The position numbers and the translations under genes are program-made. From Streptomyces cavernicola (GTDB lineage Bacteria > Actinomycetota > Actinomycetes > Streptomycetales > Streptomycetaceae): a stretch of DNA of 64,000 bases. Each line of letters starts with the position of its first letter. The first letter of the stretch is position 1. Positions 34,177 to 42,537 of the stretch are shown piece by piece. The stretch is from positions 1 through 64,000 of the forward strand of contig NZ_JASCIQ010000033.1 of assembly GCF_029968035.1 (NCBI RefSeq), in the 5' to 3' direction. The notes beneath the pieces are model-generated. The model was not told the origin of the DNA and made no database searches. It was given only the letters and a program-made list of their open reading frames with translations.

Positions 34177-34239
34177 GTGGCTCGGGTCGGCCGTGGCTCG
34201 GGCCGGCCGTGGCTCAGCCAGCCGTGGCTCGGGTCAGCC
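34177..34239. repeat. Four-copy 16-bp tandem repeat at the galE 3' end
   Basis: Units of GTGGCTCGGGTCGGCC: 34177-34192, 34193-34208, 34209-34223 (15 bp) and 34224-34239, with one to four differences. The last unit contains the galE stop codon (34234-34236), so a unit gain or loss outside it would not change the protein. Confidence 0.85.
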
Positions 34240-35217
34240 GCGGGCGGCCTCCGGGTGGCGGTGCACCCAGCCGTCCCAGGCCGACGTGATCATCGCGCGT
34301 ACGTCGTACCGCGACTTCCAGCCGAGCTCCGTGGAGATCCGCTCGGCCGAGGCGACGACGCGCGCCGGGTCGCCGGGGCGGCGCGGGTCGACCTGCGGGG
34401 CGATGCCGTGCCCCGTCACGTCGTTGATCAGGTCGATCAGCTCGCGCACCGAAACGCCTTCGCCGCGGCCGATGTTGACCGTCAGGTCCGCCGAGTCGGG
34501 CGCGGAGGCGAGGCGGCGGGCGGCGACCACGTGCGCGTCGGCGAGGTCGGCCACGTGGATGTAGTCACGGACGCAGGTGCCGTCCGGGGTGTCGTAGTCG
34601 GCGCCGAAGATGCGCGGGGCCTCGCCCGCGGTGAGGCGCTCGAAGACCATCGGGACGATGTTGAACACCCCGGTGTCGGCGAGCTCGGGGCTCGCCGCGC
34701 CCGCCACGTTGAAGTACCGCAGGCAGGCCGTCGACAGGCCGTGCGCCCGGCCCACCGCGCGGACCAGCCACTCGCCCGCGAGCTTCGTCTCGCCGTACGG
34801 GTTCATCGGCACGCACGGGGTCTCCTCGGTGACGAGGTCGACGTCCGGCATGCCGTAGACGGCGGCGGAGGAGGAGAACACGAAGCTGCGCACGTCCGCG
34901 TCGACCACCGCTTCGAGGAGGGTGCGCAGGCCCTCCACGTTCTCCCGGTAGTAGCGCAGCGGCTGCTCCACGGACTCGCCGACCTGCTTCTTCGCCGCGA
35001 GGTGGACGACGCCGGTGATGCGGTGCTCCGCGAGGACGCGGTCGACGAGGGGGCGGTCGAGGGTGGAGCCCTGGACGAGCGGCACTCCCTCGGGGATGCG
35101 CTCGGCGAGGCCGCTGGAGAGGTCGTCCAGGACGACCGCTCGTTCGCCCGCCTCGGTCATGGCGCGGACGACGTGCGCCCCGATGTAACCGGCTCCGCCG
35201 GTGATCAGCCAGGTCAT
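34234..35217 (-). CDS. galE: UDP-glucose 4-epimerase
   Basis: 327 residues of the short-chain dehydrogenase fold. The NAD loop GGAGYIG is at 7-13, the catalytic Ser in FSSSAAVYG at 114-122 and the YxxxK pair at Tyr141/Lys145 in NPYGETK. It interconverts UDP-glucose and UDP-galactose and here probably supplies UDP-galactose to the neighbouring glycosyltransferases. AGGGTGA precedes the ATG. Other NAD-dependent epimerases share this fold, so the exact sugar is inferred from overall similarity. Confidence 0.9.
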   Translation of the reverse strand: MTWLITGGAGYIGAHVVRAMTEAGERAVVLDDLSSGLAERIPEGVPLVQGSTLDRPLVDRVLAEHRITGVVHLAAKKQVGESVEQPLRYYRENVEGLRTLLEAVVDADVRSFVFSSSAAVYGMPDVDLVTEETPCVPMNPYGETKLAGEWLVRAVGRAHGLSTACLRYFNVAGAASPELADTGVFNIVPMVFERLTAGEAPRIFGADYDTPDGTCVRDYIHVADLADAHVVAARRLASAPDSADLTVNIGRGEGVSVRELIDLINDVTGHGIAPQVDPRRPGDPARVVASAERISTELGWKSRYDVRAMITSAWDGWVHRHPEAARG

Positions 35218-35361
35218 GGTCACCCTGTTCCGCGTGCGATGTGTGTGCTGTTGCGACGGTAACGCGTGGTCGATGGGTGGGGTTCCGCGACCTTGTCCGG
35301 GCGGTCGCCCTTCGGGCTCTCTCCCCGCCCCGCCCCTTCCCGAAAGACTGCCGTCGGCTGT

Positions 35362-35443
35362 CGTTCGACTGCTGCGCCGTCGTGGCTGGGCGCGCCCCGC
35401 GGCGGAGCCGCTGATGTCACAGCCCCGCGCCCCTTTCGGGGCC
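35362..35443. repeat. Dispersed Streptomyces intergenic repeat
   Basis: The stretch GTCGTGGCTGGGCGCGCC...GCGGCGGAGCCGCTGATGTC...CAGCCCCGCGCCCCTTTCGGGG closely resembles a repeat that I recall as common between genes in many Streptomyces genomes. It has an internal hairpin (GCGGC GGA GCCGC). It sits between galE and the GT2 gene with 230 bp of non-coding DNA. Confidence 0.65.
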
Positions 35444-35449
35444 ACAGGT

Positions 35450-37075
35450 TCAGCCTCTTCGGCCCACTGATGCCAGCACCCGTACGGCTCTGCGGCGCAG
35501 TAGGCCCGCTGCGTGGCGGGGGCCGAGGGAGAGGCGAAGGGCGAGGTTGCCGGAGGTGGTGGCGTAGGGGCGGACGAGGAGGACGCCGCGGCGTGGGTGC
35601 GGGCGGGCGGTGGGGTGCAGAAGGGCCGGGCCCCCGACCGCGCGCACCGTCGTGTCGCGCGCCGTCCCGTCGGCGAACCGCACCCGCACCCGCACGTCCC
35701 ACACACCGGTGTCGAGCGCGGCGAGGTCGATCAGGAGCAGGGCCGTCCAGGAGGCGTCCGCCCCGCCGGGCTCCCGCGACCAGGCCGCCGTACGGCGGAG
35801 TCCGCAGCGGCCGCTGTCGCGGTGGCGCAGCTCGACGTCGACCGTGGTCGGCTCGGCCGCGCTCGCCCTCGCGTACAGGTCGTGCAGGCGCAGCCGGAGT
35901 GCGGAGGCACGCGCGCGCGGGTGCAGTTCGGCGTCGACGGCGATCGGGAGCAGCCGCATCGGGCGGACCAGGAGGTGGTCTAGCGTCACCCCGGGCAGCT
36001 CCTCGGACCAGATCGGCGTGCCGTCGGCGGCCTGTGCGTAGGGCGGGAGGAGCCGGGCCGGGCGGGCCGCGATCTGCTTGAGGCGGTCCAGGTCGACGGG
36101 GTCGGGGGAGGCCAGGACGGCGCGCCCGATGACCCGGCCGGGCGCGGGCGCGAGCGTGAAGTCGGCGTCGTCGAAGGTCCGCAGGTACGCGCGCGTGCTG
36201 TCCCACCAGGCGCGGCGGTAGCCGGCGCTGCGCTGGTCGAGCTCCTTGGCGTACATGCGCAGGCCGTGGTCGAGGAACTTGGCGCGGGCGGCGCGGGCCA
36301 GCTTCTTCTCGCCGGCGTCGAGCAGGATGCCGACGACCTGGCGGTGGGCCTCGATGCGGGCCTCCCAGTTCGCGATGCCCGCCCGGTCGAGGGAGAGGGA
36401 GAGCTGCGCGGCGGAGCGGCGGACGTGCCAGACGTAGACCGTCTCGGGGACGAGTGCGAGGCGCGGGGCGGCGGCGAGCACGCGCGCGGTGAACACGAAG
36501 TCCTCGTAGACGAACCGGCCGTCGGGGAAGCGGATGTGATGCTCGCGCAGGAAGTCGGTGCGGTAGAGCTTGCTGACGCAGAGCGTGTCGTGCACGAGCC
36601 GGGGCCGCCGCACGGGGCGGTCGACGACCGCGGCGGTCTCGTACAGCTCGGGCTGCCAGGGGACTTCGCGCCCGGAGGGCAGCTCGCGGCGGACGCAGCG
36701 GCCGGCGGCGACCTCGGCGTCGTGCGCGCGGGCGGCGTCGAGCAGGGCGTCGACCGCGCCGGGCGGCAGCACGTCGTCGCTGTCGAGGAACATCACGTAC
36801 GGCGAGGTGCAGGCGTCGATGCCGTCGTTGCGGGGGGTGCCGCAGCCGCCGCTGTTGGCGGTGCGCAGCAGCAGCTTGAGGCGGTTGTCCTCGGCGGCCA
36901 GGCGGCCGAGGAGTTCGGGGCTCTCGTCGGTGGAGCAGTCGTCTACGGCTATCACTTCGCGGACGGCGGCGCCCTGGTCGAGCGCCGAGCGCACCGCGTC
37001 CGCCACGTGCGCCGCGTCGTTGTAGCCGATGACGACGATGCAGACCTGGGGCTGCCGAGGCGGAGCGCTGTTCAT
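35450..37075 (-). CDS. GT2-family glycosyltransferase with C-terminal accessory domain
   Basis: 541 residues. The GT2 domain (about 10-300) has VVIGYNDAAHV, DDCSTDES, NSGGCGTPRN and FLDSDD, the same variants as in the GT2-TagF fusion at 27.5-30.4 kb, so the two are paralogues. The C-terminal ~200 residues lack a TagF domain but keep a counterpart of the fusion's middle domain (GVWDVRVRVRF..GTARDTTVRAVG). A GT2 of this kind probably adds one sugar to the same surface polymer or its linkage unit. The start is ATG 37075. Confidence 0.88.
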   Translation of the reverse strand: MNSAPPRQPQVCIVVIGYNDAAHVADAVRSALDQGAAVREVIAVDDCSTDESPELLGRLAAEDNRLKLLLRTANSGGCGTPRNDGIDACTSPYVMFLDSDDVLPPGAVDALLDAARAHDAEVAAGRCVRRELPSGREVPWQPELYETAAVVDRPVRRPRLVHDTLCVSKLYRTDFLREHHIRFPDGRFVYEDFVFTARVLAAAPRLALVPETVYVWHVRRSAAQLSLSLDRAGIANWEARIEAHRQVVGILLDAGEKKLARAARAKFLDHGLRMYAKELDQRSAGYRRAWWDSTRAYLRTFDDADFTLAPAPGRVIGRAVLASPDPVDLDRLKQIAARPARLLPPYAQAADGTPIWSEELPGVTLDHLLVRPMRLLPIAVDAELHPRARASALRLRLHDLYARASAAEPTTVDVELRHRDSGRCGLRRTAAWSREPGGADASWTALLLIDLAALDTGVWDVRVRVRFADGTARDTTVRAVGGPALLHPTARPHPRRGVLLVRPYATTSGNLALRLSLGPRHAAGLLRRRAVRVLASVGRRG

Positions 37076-37158
37076 GGGTAGGAATTTTAGCTGTTACGCG
37101 GAATTGTCCGACTAGTGGGGTTTGCTAGTGGTTCCAGTGGCAGTTCCGGCAGCGTCGA

Positions 37159-38421
37159 TCACGGCTTCTCCCTCGCGGCGGCGGACACGGTGGACCGCCA
37201 CAGCCCCCGCCAGGACAGCAAGACGGCTCCGACGAGCAGGGCGTTCCGTACGAGCACGACGAGCGTTCCGGTCCAGGTGACGGCCATGACGTCCGCGTAG
37301 AGCAGCGGATAGCCGAGCGTGGTGACCGCCGCCGCGGCCGTGACCAGGAACGCGGCCGGGCGCTGGCTGGTCGCGCGGGAGGTGAGGCAGACCGCGGCGA
37401 GGCCGAGGAGCCAGATGACGTACTGCGGGCTGATCACCCGGCTCGTGACGGTGAAGAGCAGCACCGCGCAGAGCGCCGCGTCGAAGGGCGTGGCCTCGGT
37501 CCAGCGCTGGGCCCGCACCCGCCACAGCAGCAGCGCCGCGCAGCCGAGCACCGTCGCGAACAGCGAGGCGTGGGCGACCGCGGAGACCTGCGGGCCGGTG
37601 AACTCCATCGCCCCGAAGCGGTACTCCACCCGGCCCGGCCAGCCCGCGTGCCGCGCGAGGGCGAGCGCCGTGCCGCCGAGCGACTCGATCTGCACGCCGC
37701 GGCCGCCCTGCTGCCGAAGGAACGCGAAGGCGTGGTCGAAGGCGGCCGCGAGGACCAGCAGCAGCGCCCCGGCGGCGGCGATCCCGGCACCCCAGGACGC
37801 GCGCGTGCCGCGCCCGCGCGGGGCGCCGAGCAGGGTGAGGGCGGGCCAGACCTTCACGAGCGCCCCGAGCGCGGCGAGCACCCCGGCCGTACGGGGTCTG
37901 CGCGCCAGGCAGAGCAGGGCGAGCACGGCGAGCGCGGTGACGTGCAGGTCGTACCGGGCGAGCGGGATGTGCAGCAGCAGCGGGAGGCCGCCGACCCAGA
38001 ACGCCGCCCCGGCGAGACTGCGGCCCTGGCGGCGGCCCGCGAGCGCGAGCGCGCAGGCGACGGCCGCGTCCGCGAGGACGGCGAGAGCCACGAAGGCCTG
38101 GAAGTAGCTCAGCCAGGGCAGCAGCGCGGGGGCGAGGAGCACCGGGCCCGCCGCCGGCGGGTACTGCCACAGCGGGTCGTCGAGCGGAAATCCGCCCTCC
38201 GCCAGTACTCCGAACCAGTGGAAGTAGAGCGCGTGCACCTCGCGGGCGATGCCGCCGACGCCGAGCGGATGGCTGTCGTCCCGGGCGAGCAGGAGCAGCA
38301 TCACGGCGCGGGTCGCCGCCCAGCACGCGACCAGGGCGGACAGCGTGAGCCGGGTGCGGGCGGCGGTGCGGCGGCCGGGTCCGGGGAGTTCCGGCCGGGG
38401 CGGCAGGAGTGTGGTCGTCAT
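37159..38421 (-). CDS. GT87-like polytopic mannosyltransferase family protein
   Basis: 420 residues with about ten membrane helices. The periplasmic loop after helix 1 has an early Asp (LLARDDSHP), and LARYDLHVTALAVLALL and GALVKVWPALTLL follow, as in the GT87/DUF2029 (PimE-like) family that uses polyprenyl-phosphate mannose on the outer membrane face. The acceptor is unknown. It is divergent from the GT39-like gene; TAATAG near 38482 could be a -10 for that gene. Confidence 0.85.
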   Translation of the reverse strand: MTTTLLPPRPELPGPGRRTAARTRLTLSALVACWAATRAVMLLLLARDDSHPLGVGGIAREVHALYFHWFGVLAEGGFPLDDPLWQYPPAAGPVLLAPALLPWLSYFQAFVALAVLADAAVACALALAGRRQGRSLAGAAFWVGGLPLLLHIPLARYDLHVTALAVLALLCLARRPRTAGVLAALGALVKVWPALTLLGAPRGRGTRASWGAGIAAAGALLLVLAAAFDHAFAFLRQQGGRGVQIESLGGTALALARHAGWPGRVEYRFGAMEFTGPQVSAVAHASLFATVLGCAALLLWRVRAQRWTEATPFDAALCAVLLFTVTSRVISPQYVIWLLGLAAVCLTSRATSQRPAAFLVTAAAAVTTLGYPLLYADVMAVTWTGTLVVLVRNALLVGAVLLSWRGLWRSTVSAAAREKP

Positions 38422-38503
38422 CGAAAGCAGCGTAGGTCTCCCGAACCGCCTGAGGCGTCGTCAATCCACAGGATCGGTGCGTTAATAGCACAAACTGTGG
38501 CGC

Positions 38504-40108
38504 ATGCAGGTCACGACTCTTCGTGCGGCCCTCGCTGCCGGACCGTCCGCCACGGCCGCCGCGCCGGGCCACGTCCGCACCGCATGGGCGGCGCTCACCG
38601 CCAGGCCGGCCGCAACGGCCGTGCTCGTTCCCGCCTTCGCCATGCTCGTCCTCGGCCTCTGGGGCCTGGACCGCGACTCGATGTGGCGCGACGAAGGGGT
38701 CACCCACCAGGTGGCCACCCGCTCGCTCCCGGAGATCGTGCGATTGCTCGGCAGCGCCGACGCCGTCCACGGCCTCTACTACCTCCTGATGCACGCCGTG
38801 CTCTCCGTGCACCCCGGCGAGGTCGCCCTGCGGCTGCCGTCGGTGCTCGCCGGAGCCGCCACCGCGGGACTCGTCGCCGCCATCGGCGTCCGCCTCGCCC
38901 GTCCCCGCGTCGGCCTGTGGGCCGGCCTCCTCTACGCGGCGACCCCGCTCACCGGCTACTACGCCCAGGAGGGCCGCAGTTACGCCCTCGTCGCCGCCGG
39001 GGTCACCGGCGCCACGCTGCTCCTGGTCCGCGCCGTGCGGCAGGGCCGCGTCAAGGACTGGTGCCTGTACGGGGCCGTCGTCACCGCGACCGTGCTGCTG
39101 CACCAGCTCGCCGCGCTGATCCTGCTCGCGCACGCCGTCACGCTGCTGCTCTCCTGGCGGCGGCTCGACGCGCGGGCCTGGCGCTCCTGGGCCGTCTGCG
39201 GCTGCGCCGCGCTCACCGCGCTGCTGCCGCTCGCCCGGCTCACGCTCGGCCAGAGCGAGCACGCCGCCTGGCTCGCGGCCTCCGACGAGGGCGGCTCCGG
39301 CTCGCTCCTCAAGGCCTTCGCCGGGCCGACCGAACTCGTGCTCACCGCAACCCTGTTGCTCGCCTGCGTCTCCCTCAACTCGCCCCTCGAACGCACCGGG
39401 CGGCTCTCCCTCAACGCCGTGGCGATGCCGCTGATGGTGCTGCCGCCCGCGGTCCTCCTGGCCGTCTCGCAGTACACGCCCCTGCACCACGACCGCTATC
39501 TGTTCTTCGCGCTCGCCGGCGCCCCGCTGTGTGCCGCCGCGGGCGCCGAGCGGATCGCCCGCGGCGTGCGGATGATGCGCTCCAAGGCCGGCCGCCGGAC
39601 GGGCGGCGCGCTCTTCGGGGCGGCCGTCGTCGGCCTCGCCTTCTGCTGGCAGCTGCCGCTGCACCGCGACGACCGTACGGCGGAGCAGCGGCCCGACGAC
39701 CTGGGTGCGGTCGCCCGGCTCGTGGAGGAGCGGATCGGGCAGGGCGACGCGATGCTGTACCTGCCGTCGGCCGGCCGGCGCACCGCGCTCGCGTACCCGC
39801 GCGAGTTCCGGAACACCAACGACATCGCCCTCGCACGCACCGCCGCCGCGTCGGGAACGCTGTACGGCGAGGAGACCGGCGCCGGGGAGCTGCGGCGGCG
39901 GCTCGCGGACCTGGAGCATGTGTGGCTGTTCGCCGAGCCGTACGCGGCGAACGCGGGGTGGGACCCGAAGAGCGCGACCGAGCAGGCCAAACTCACCGTC
40001 GTGAACGAGGAGTTCCTGCTGCGGGAGGAGTTCCAGACGCGGAGCGGGGTGCTGCGGCACTTCGTCCGGCGGCCGCCGGAGAAGCCGGTGGGGTGGCCGT
40101 CCGCGTAG
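38504..40108 (+). CDS. GT39-like polytopic glycosyltransferase
   Basis: 534 residues with about ten helices. The DRDSMWRDEGVTHQV segment at about 58-72 carries the acidic pair expected of the first periplasmic loop in the protein mannosyltransferase/ArnT (GT-C) class, and SYALVAAGV and LHQLAALILLAHAV follow. It may transfer a sugar from a polyprenyl phosphate to a surface acceptor. The last ~130 residues are soluble, outside the membrane. The gene ends 12 bp before a G25/C18 homopolymer palindrome. Confidence 0.85.
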   Translation: MQVTTLRAALAAGPSATAAAPGHVRTAWAALTARPAATAVLVPAFAMLVLGLWGLDRDSMWRDEGVTHQVATRSLPEIVRLLGSADAVHGLYYLLMHAVLSVHPGEVALRLPSVLAGAATAGLVAAIGVRLARPRVGLWAGLLYAATPLTGYYAQEGRSYALVAAGVTGATLLLVRAVRQGRVKDWCLYGAVVTATVLLHQLAALILLAHAVTLLLSWRRLDARAWRSWAVCGCAALTALLPLARLTLGQSEHAAWLAASDEGGSGSLLKAFAGPTELVLTATLLLACVSLNSPLERTGRLSLNAVAMPLMVLPPAVLLAVSQYTPLHHDRYLFFALAGAPLCAAAGAERIARGVRMMRSKAGRRTGGALFGAAVVGLAFCWQLPLHRDDRTAEQRPDDLGAVARLVEERIGQGDAMLYLPSAGRRTALAYPREFRNTNDIALARTAAASGTLYGEETGAGELRRRLADLEHVWLFAEPYAANAGWDPKSATEQAKLTVVNEEFLLREEFQTRSGVLRHFVRRPPEKPVGWPSA

Positions 40109-40120
40109 GTGGCCGTGGTC

Positions 40121-40165
40121 GGGGGGGGGGGGGGGGGGGGGGGGGCGCCCCCCCCCCCCCCCCCC
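40121..40165. repeat. G25-CG-C18 homopolymer palindrome
   Basis: 25 consecutive G (40121-40145), then C, G, then 18 consecutive C (40148-40165). As RNA it would form a very strong GC hairpin and could act as a terminator for the GT39-like gene; as DNA it could also form a G-quadruplex. A run of this length is prone to slippage and assembly error. Confidence 0.9.
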
Positions 40166-40219
40166 ACGCTCGGTGGGGCCATTCGGAGGTACGCGGCGCG
40201 ACGTGCGACGATGTGCGGC

Positions 40220-41107
40220 ATGCCGCAGCCCCCCGTTCGGAGCACACCCTCCCCGCCCGCGCGCCCGGACGCTTCGATGTCGCTGCTCACCAACGTGATG
40301 GACCACAGCCTCGACGACGGTTACGCGGAGGCCGCGGCGCGCAAGCAGGCGGAGGGCAACGGAGGCCTTCCGCGCACCCTGCGCGCCAAGTTGGGCCTCG
40401 CCGCGGGCCTCGTGCTCGCCGCTCTGATCGTGACGGTCGGGGCGGCGGAGGCGCGGATCGCGGCGCCGGTCGTGGCGAAGGAGCGCGAGGAGCTCATCGA
40501 CCGCATCGAGCGCGAGACCGAGGCCGCCGAGAAGATCGAGGCCGAGGTGGACGCGCTGCGCGAGGACGTCGGTCGGCGACAGCGTGCCGCACTGCAGAAG
40601 CACGGCGGCGACAAGGGGGAGTTGACGGCGCTGCTCGCCGGCGCGACCGAGGTGTACGGGCCGGGCATCCGCCTCGTCGTCGACGACGCGAACGACACCG
40701 AGCAGGGCGGCGGCGGGCCCCGCGAGAGCACCGGCTTCTCCGACAACGGCCGGGTGCGCGACCGAGACATGCAGCGGGTCGTCAACGGCCTCTGGCAGTC
40801 CGGTGCGGAGGCCATCTCCATCAACGGCCAGCGGCTCACGTCGCTGTCGGCCATCCGTGCGGCGGGCGACGCCATACTGGTCGACAACAAGCCGCTGGTG
40901 CCCCCGTACACGGTGCTCGCGGTGGGGAACGGACAGCAGTTGAGCACCGAGTTCCAGGACAGCGTCGACGGTCAGTATCTGCACGCGCTGCAGGAGAACT
41001 TCCACATCAGGGCGCGCATCTACGTGGAGGACGAGGTGCGGCTGCCCGCCGCGCCGAGCCTGACCGTGCGCAATGCCGAGCCGCAAGCAGGAAAGGGCAC
41101 ATCGTGA
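40220..41107 (+). CDS. DUF881 family protein
   Basis: 295 residues. A short cytoplasmic region, one membrane helix (LGLAAGLVLAALIVTVGAA), a coiled coil (EREELIDRIERETEAAEKIE) and the DUF881 domain (GVKLVV-type GPGIRLVVDD...GAEAISINGQRL) follow in order. DUF881 proteins occur in pairs around the small basic protein in actinobacteria and Firmicutes; their function is unclear. An ATG at 40211 is nine bases upstream. It overlaps the small basic protein gene by four bases (GTGA). Confidence 0.88.
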   Translation: MPQPPVRSTPSPPARPDASMSLLTNVMDHSLDDGYAEAAARKQAEGNGGLPRTLRAKLGLAAGLVLAALIVTVGAAEARIAAPVVAKEREELIDRIERETEAAEKIEAEVDALREDVGRRQRAALQKHGGDKGELTALLAGATEVYGPGIRLVVDDANDTEQGGGGPRESTGFSDNGRVRDRDMQRVVNGLWQSGAEAISINGQRLTSLSAIRAAGDAILVDNKPLVPPYTVLAVGNGQQLSTEFQDSVDGQYLHALQENFHIRARIYVEDEVRLPAAPSLTVRNAEPQAGKGTS

Positions 41108-41436
41108 TCGCCGTACTGGGCCTCGTCGTGGGAGTCGTGGTCGGACTGTTGGTCCGGCCAGAGGTTCCCGCGGTGGTCGAGCCGTATCTTCCGATCGCTG
41201 TCGTGGCGGCACTCGACGCGGTGTTCGGCGGGTTGCGCGCGATGCTCGACGGGATCTTCGACGACAAGGTGTTCGTCGTGTCCTTCCTGTCCAACGTGGT
41301 CGTGGCCGCGCTGATCGTGTTCCTGGGTGACAAGTTGGGCGTGGGCGCGCAGCTTTCGACGGGTGTCGTGGTCGTGCTCGGTATCCGGATCTTCTCCAAC
41401 GCTGCCGCGATCCGCCGGCACGTGTTCCGGGCGTGA
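41104..41436 (+). CDS. Small basic family protein (DUF1290)
   Basis: 110 residues. Three hydrophobic segments, starting IAVLGLVVGVVVGLLV, and a short cytoplasmic end RRHVFRA. This is the Sbp family (DUF1290), always found between two DUF881 genes in actinobacteria (Rv1824 in Mycobacterium). The GTG at 41104 overlaps the previous stop, and the end at 41436 is followed by the next gene within six bases, so all three are co-translated. Function unknown; a membrane complex with the DUF881 pair is the obvious guess. Confidence 0.9.
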   Translation: MIAVLGLVVGVVVGLLVRPEVPAVVEPYLPIAVVAALDAVFGGLRAMLDGIFDDKVFVVSFLSNVVVAALIVFLGDKLGVGAQLSTGVVVVLGIRIFSNAAAIRRHVFRA

Positions 41437-41441
41437 GGCCG

Positions 41442-42410
41442 ATGAGCAGCCCACTGCCTCCCGAGGAGCCCAAGAAGCCGTCCGGCGAAGGCGCGGAGAG
41501 CGCGCAGGAGCCGTCGAGCGCTGAGAAGAGCACCCGCGAGACCACCGCCAAGAGCGCGCAGGCGCATGCGGAGCAGAACGCGGACAAGAGCGCGGACGCG
41601 AGTGCGGAGAAGAAGGCCGAAGCCGGTGCCGAGCCGGGATCCGAGCCGGACGGTGATTCGGGCGGGACGGAGGAGCGCGGTGCCGAGGAGCAGCTGAGCG
41701 GGCGGCGGCGCCTGGCGCAGAGCCTGTGGCCGCCGAAGGTGACGCGGGCCCAACTCATCGTGGCGCTGCTGCTGTTCGTGCTCGGGCTCGGTCTTGCGAT
41801 CCAGGTGCGGTCCAACAGCGAGAGCAGTGCTCTGCGCGGTGCGCGGCAGGAAGATCTTGTGCGCATTCTCGATGAACTCGACGACCGTACTCAGCGTCTT
41901 GAGGACGAGAAGCAGCGTCTCGACGACCAGCGCACCGAGTTGGAGAACAGCTCGGACCAGGCCGAGGAGGCGCGTAAGCAGACGATCGAGAAGGAGCGGC
42001 AACTGGGCGTGCTCGCGGGCACGGTGGCGGCACAGGGACCGGGCATCACCCTGACCGTGACCGACTCCACCGGCGCTGTCGAGGCGGACATGCTGCTCGA
42101 CGCGATCCAGGAGCTGCGCGCGGCCGGTGCAGAGGCGATTCAGATCAACGACGTACGGGTGGTCGCGGGCACGTATCTCGAGGACGCCGAAGGGGGAGTG
42201 AGGGTGGACGGGCGCAAGGTGACGTCGCCGTTCCGCTTCAAGGTGATCGGCAAGCCGCAGGATCTGGAGCCGGCGCTCAACATCCCCGGCGGCGTGGTGC
42301 AGACGCTCGAGAAGGAGCAGGCCACGGTCGCGGTGGCACAGGCCGAGAAGATCGTCGTTGATGCCTTGCGACGGGCGAATCGTCCTGACTACGCTCGGTC
42401 GTCCTCCTAA
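41442..42410 (+). CDS. DUF881 family protein (second copy)
   Basis: 322 residues. It starts with ~95 residues of Ala/Glu/Lys/Ser-rich, probably disordered sequence, then one membrane helix (LIVALLLFVLGLGLAIQV), a coiled coil (ELDDRTQRLEDEKQRL) and DUF881 (GPGITLTVTDSTG and INDVRVVAGTYL). A GTG at 41433 overlapping the Sbp stop is the other possible start; the ATG at 41442 has GTGAGG just upstream. This is the counterpart of Rv1825. Confidence 0.86.
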   Translation: MSSPLPPEEPKKPSGEGAESAQEPSSAEKSTRETTAKSAQAHAEQNADKSADASAEKKAEAGAEPGSEPDGDSGGTEERGAEEQLSGRRRLAQSLWPPKVTRAQLIVALLLFVLGLGLAIQVRSNSESSALRGARQEDLVRILDELDDRTQRLEDEKQRLDDQRTELENSSDQAEEARKQTIEKERQLGVLAGTVAAQGPGITLTVTDSTGAVEADMLLDAIQELRAAGAEAIQINDVRVVAGTYLEDAEGGVRVDGRKVTSPFRFKVIGKPQDLEPALNIPGGVVQTLEKEQATVAVAQAEKIVVDALRRANRPDYARSSS

Positions 42411-42508
42411 GGAGGCGGGGGTACATGAGGGCAGTTGTGCAGGGACAAGCAGTAGCGGGGGGTCGACGCATCGGAAGTTTGGTGCGTGGTGGAAACTGTC
42501 GGGTGGAT

Positions 42509-42537
42509 ACGGACGTTGTGAGTATGAGTACGTCCGT
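42509..42537. promoter_or_regulatory. Inverted repeat upstream of the FHA gene
   Basis: ACGGACGT (42509-42516) and ACGTCCGT (42530-42537) form a perfect 8-bp inverted repeat with a 13-base gap, 82 bp before the FHA start and inside the 208-bp gap where mycobacteria have gcvH. A regulator half-site spacing of two helical turns fits a dimeric protein. Confidence 0.4.

Noticed and set aside
40109-40219. N-terminal extension of DUF881 through poly-Gly/poly-Pro
   Set aside because: It is only translation of the homopolymer. The real start is at 40211 or 40220.
37112-41866. 1584-codon minus-strand frame through the G/C run
   Set aside because: It spans opposite-strand genes and translates the homopolymer as proline. 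Product is low complexity; its existence depends on GC bias.
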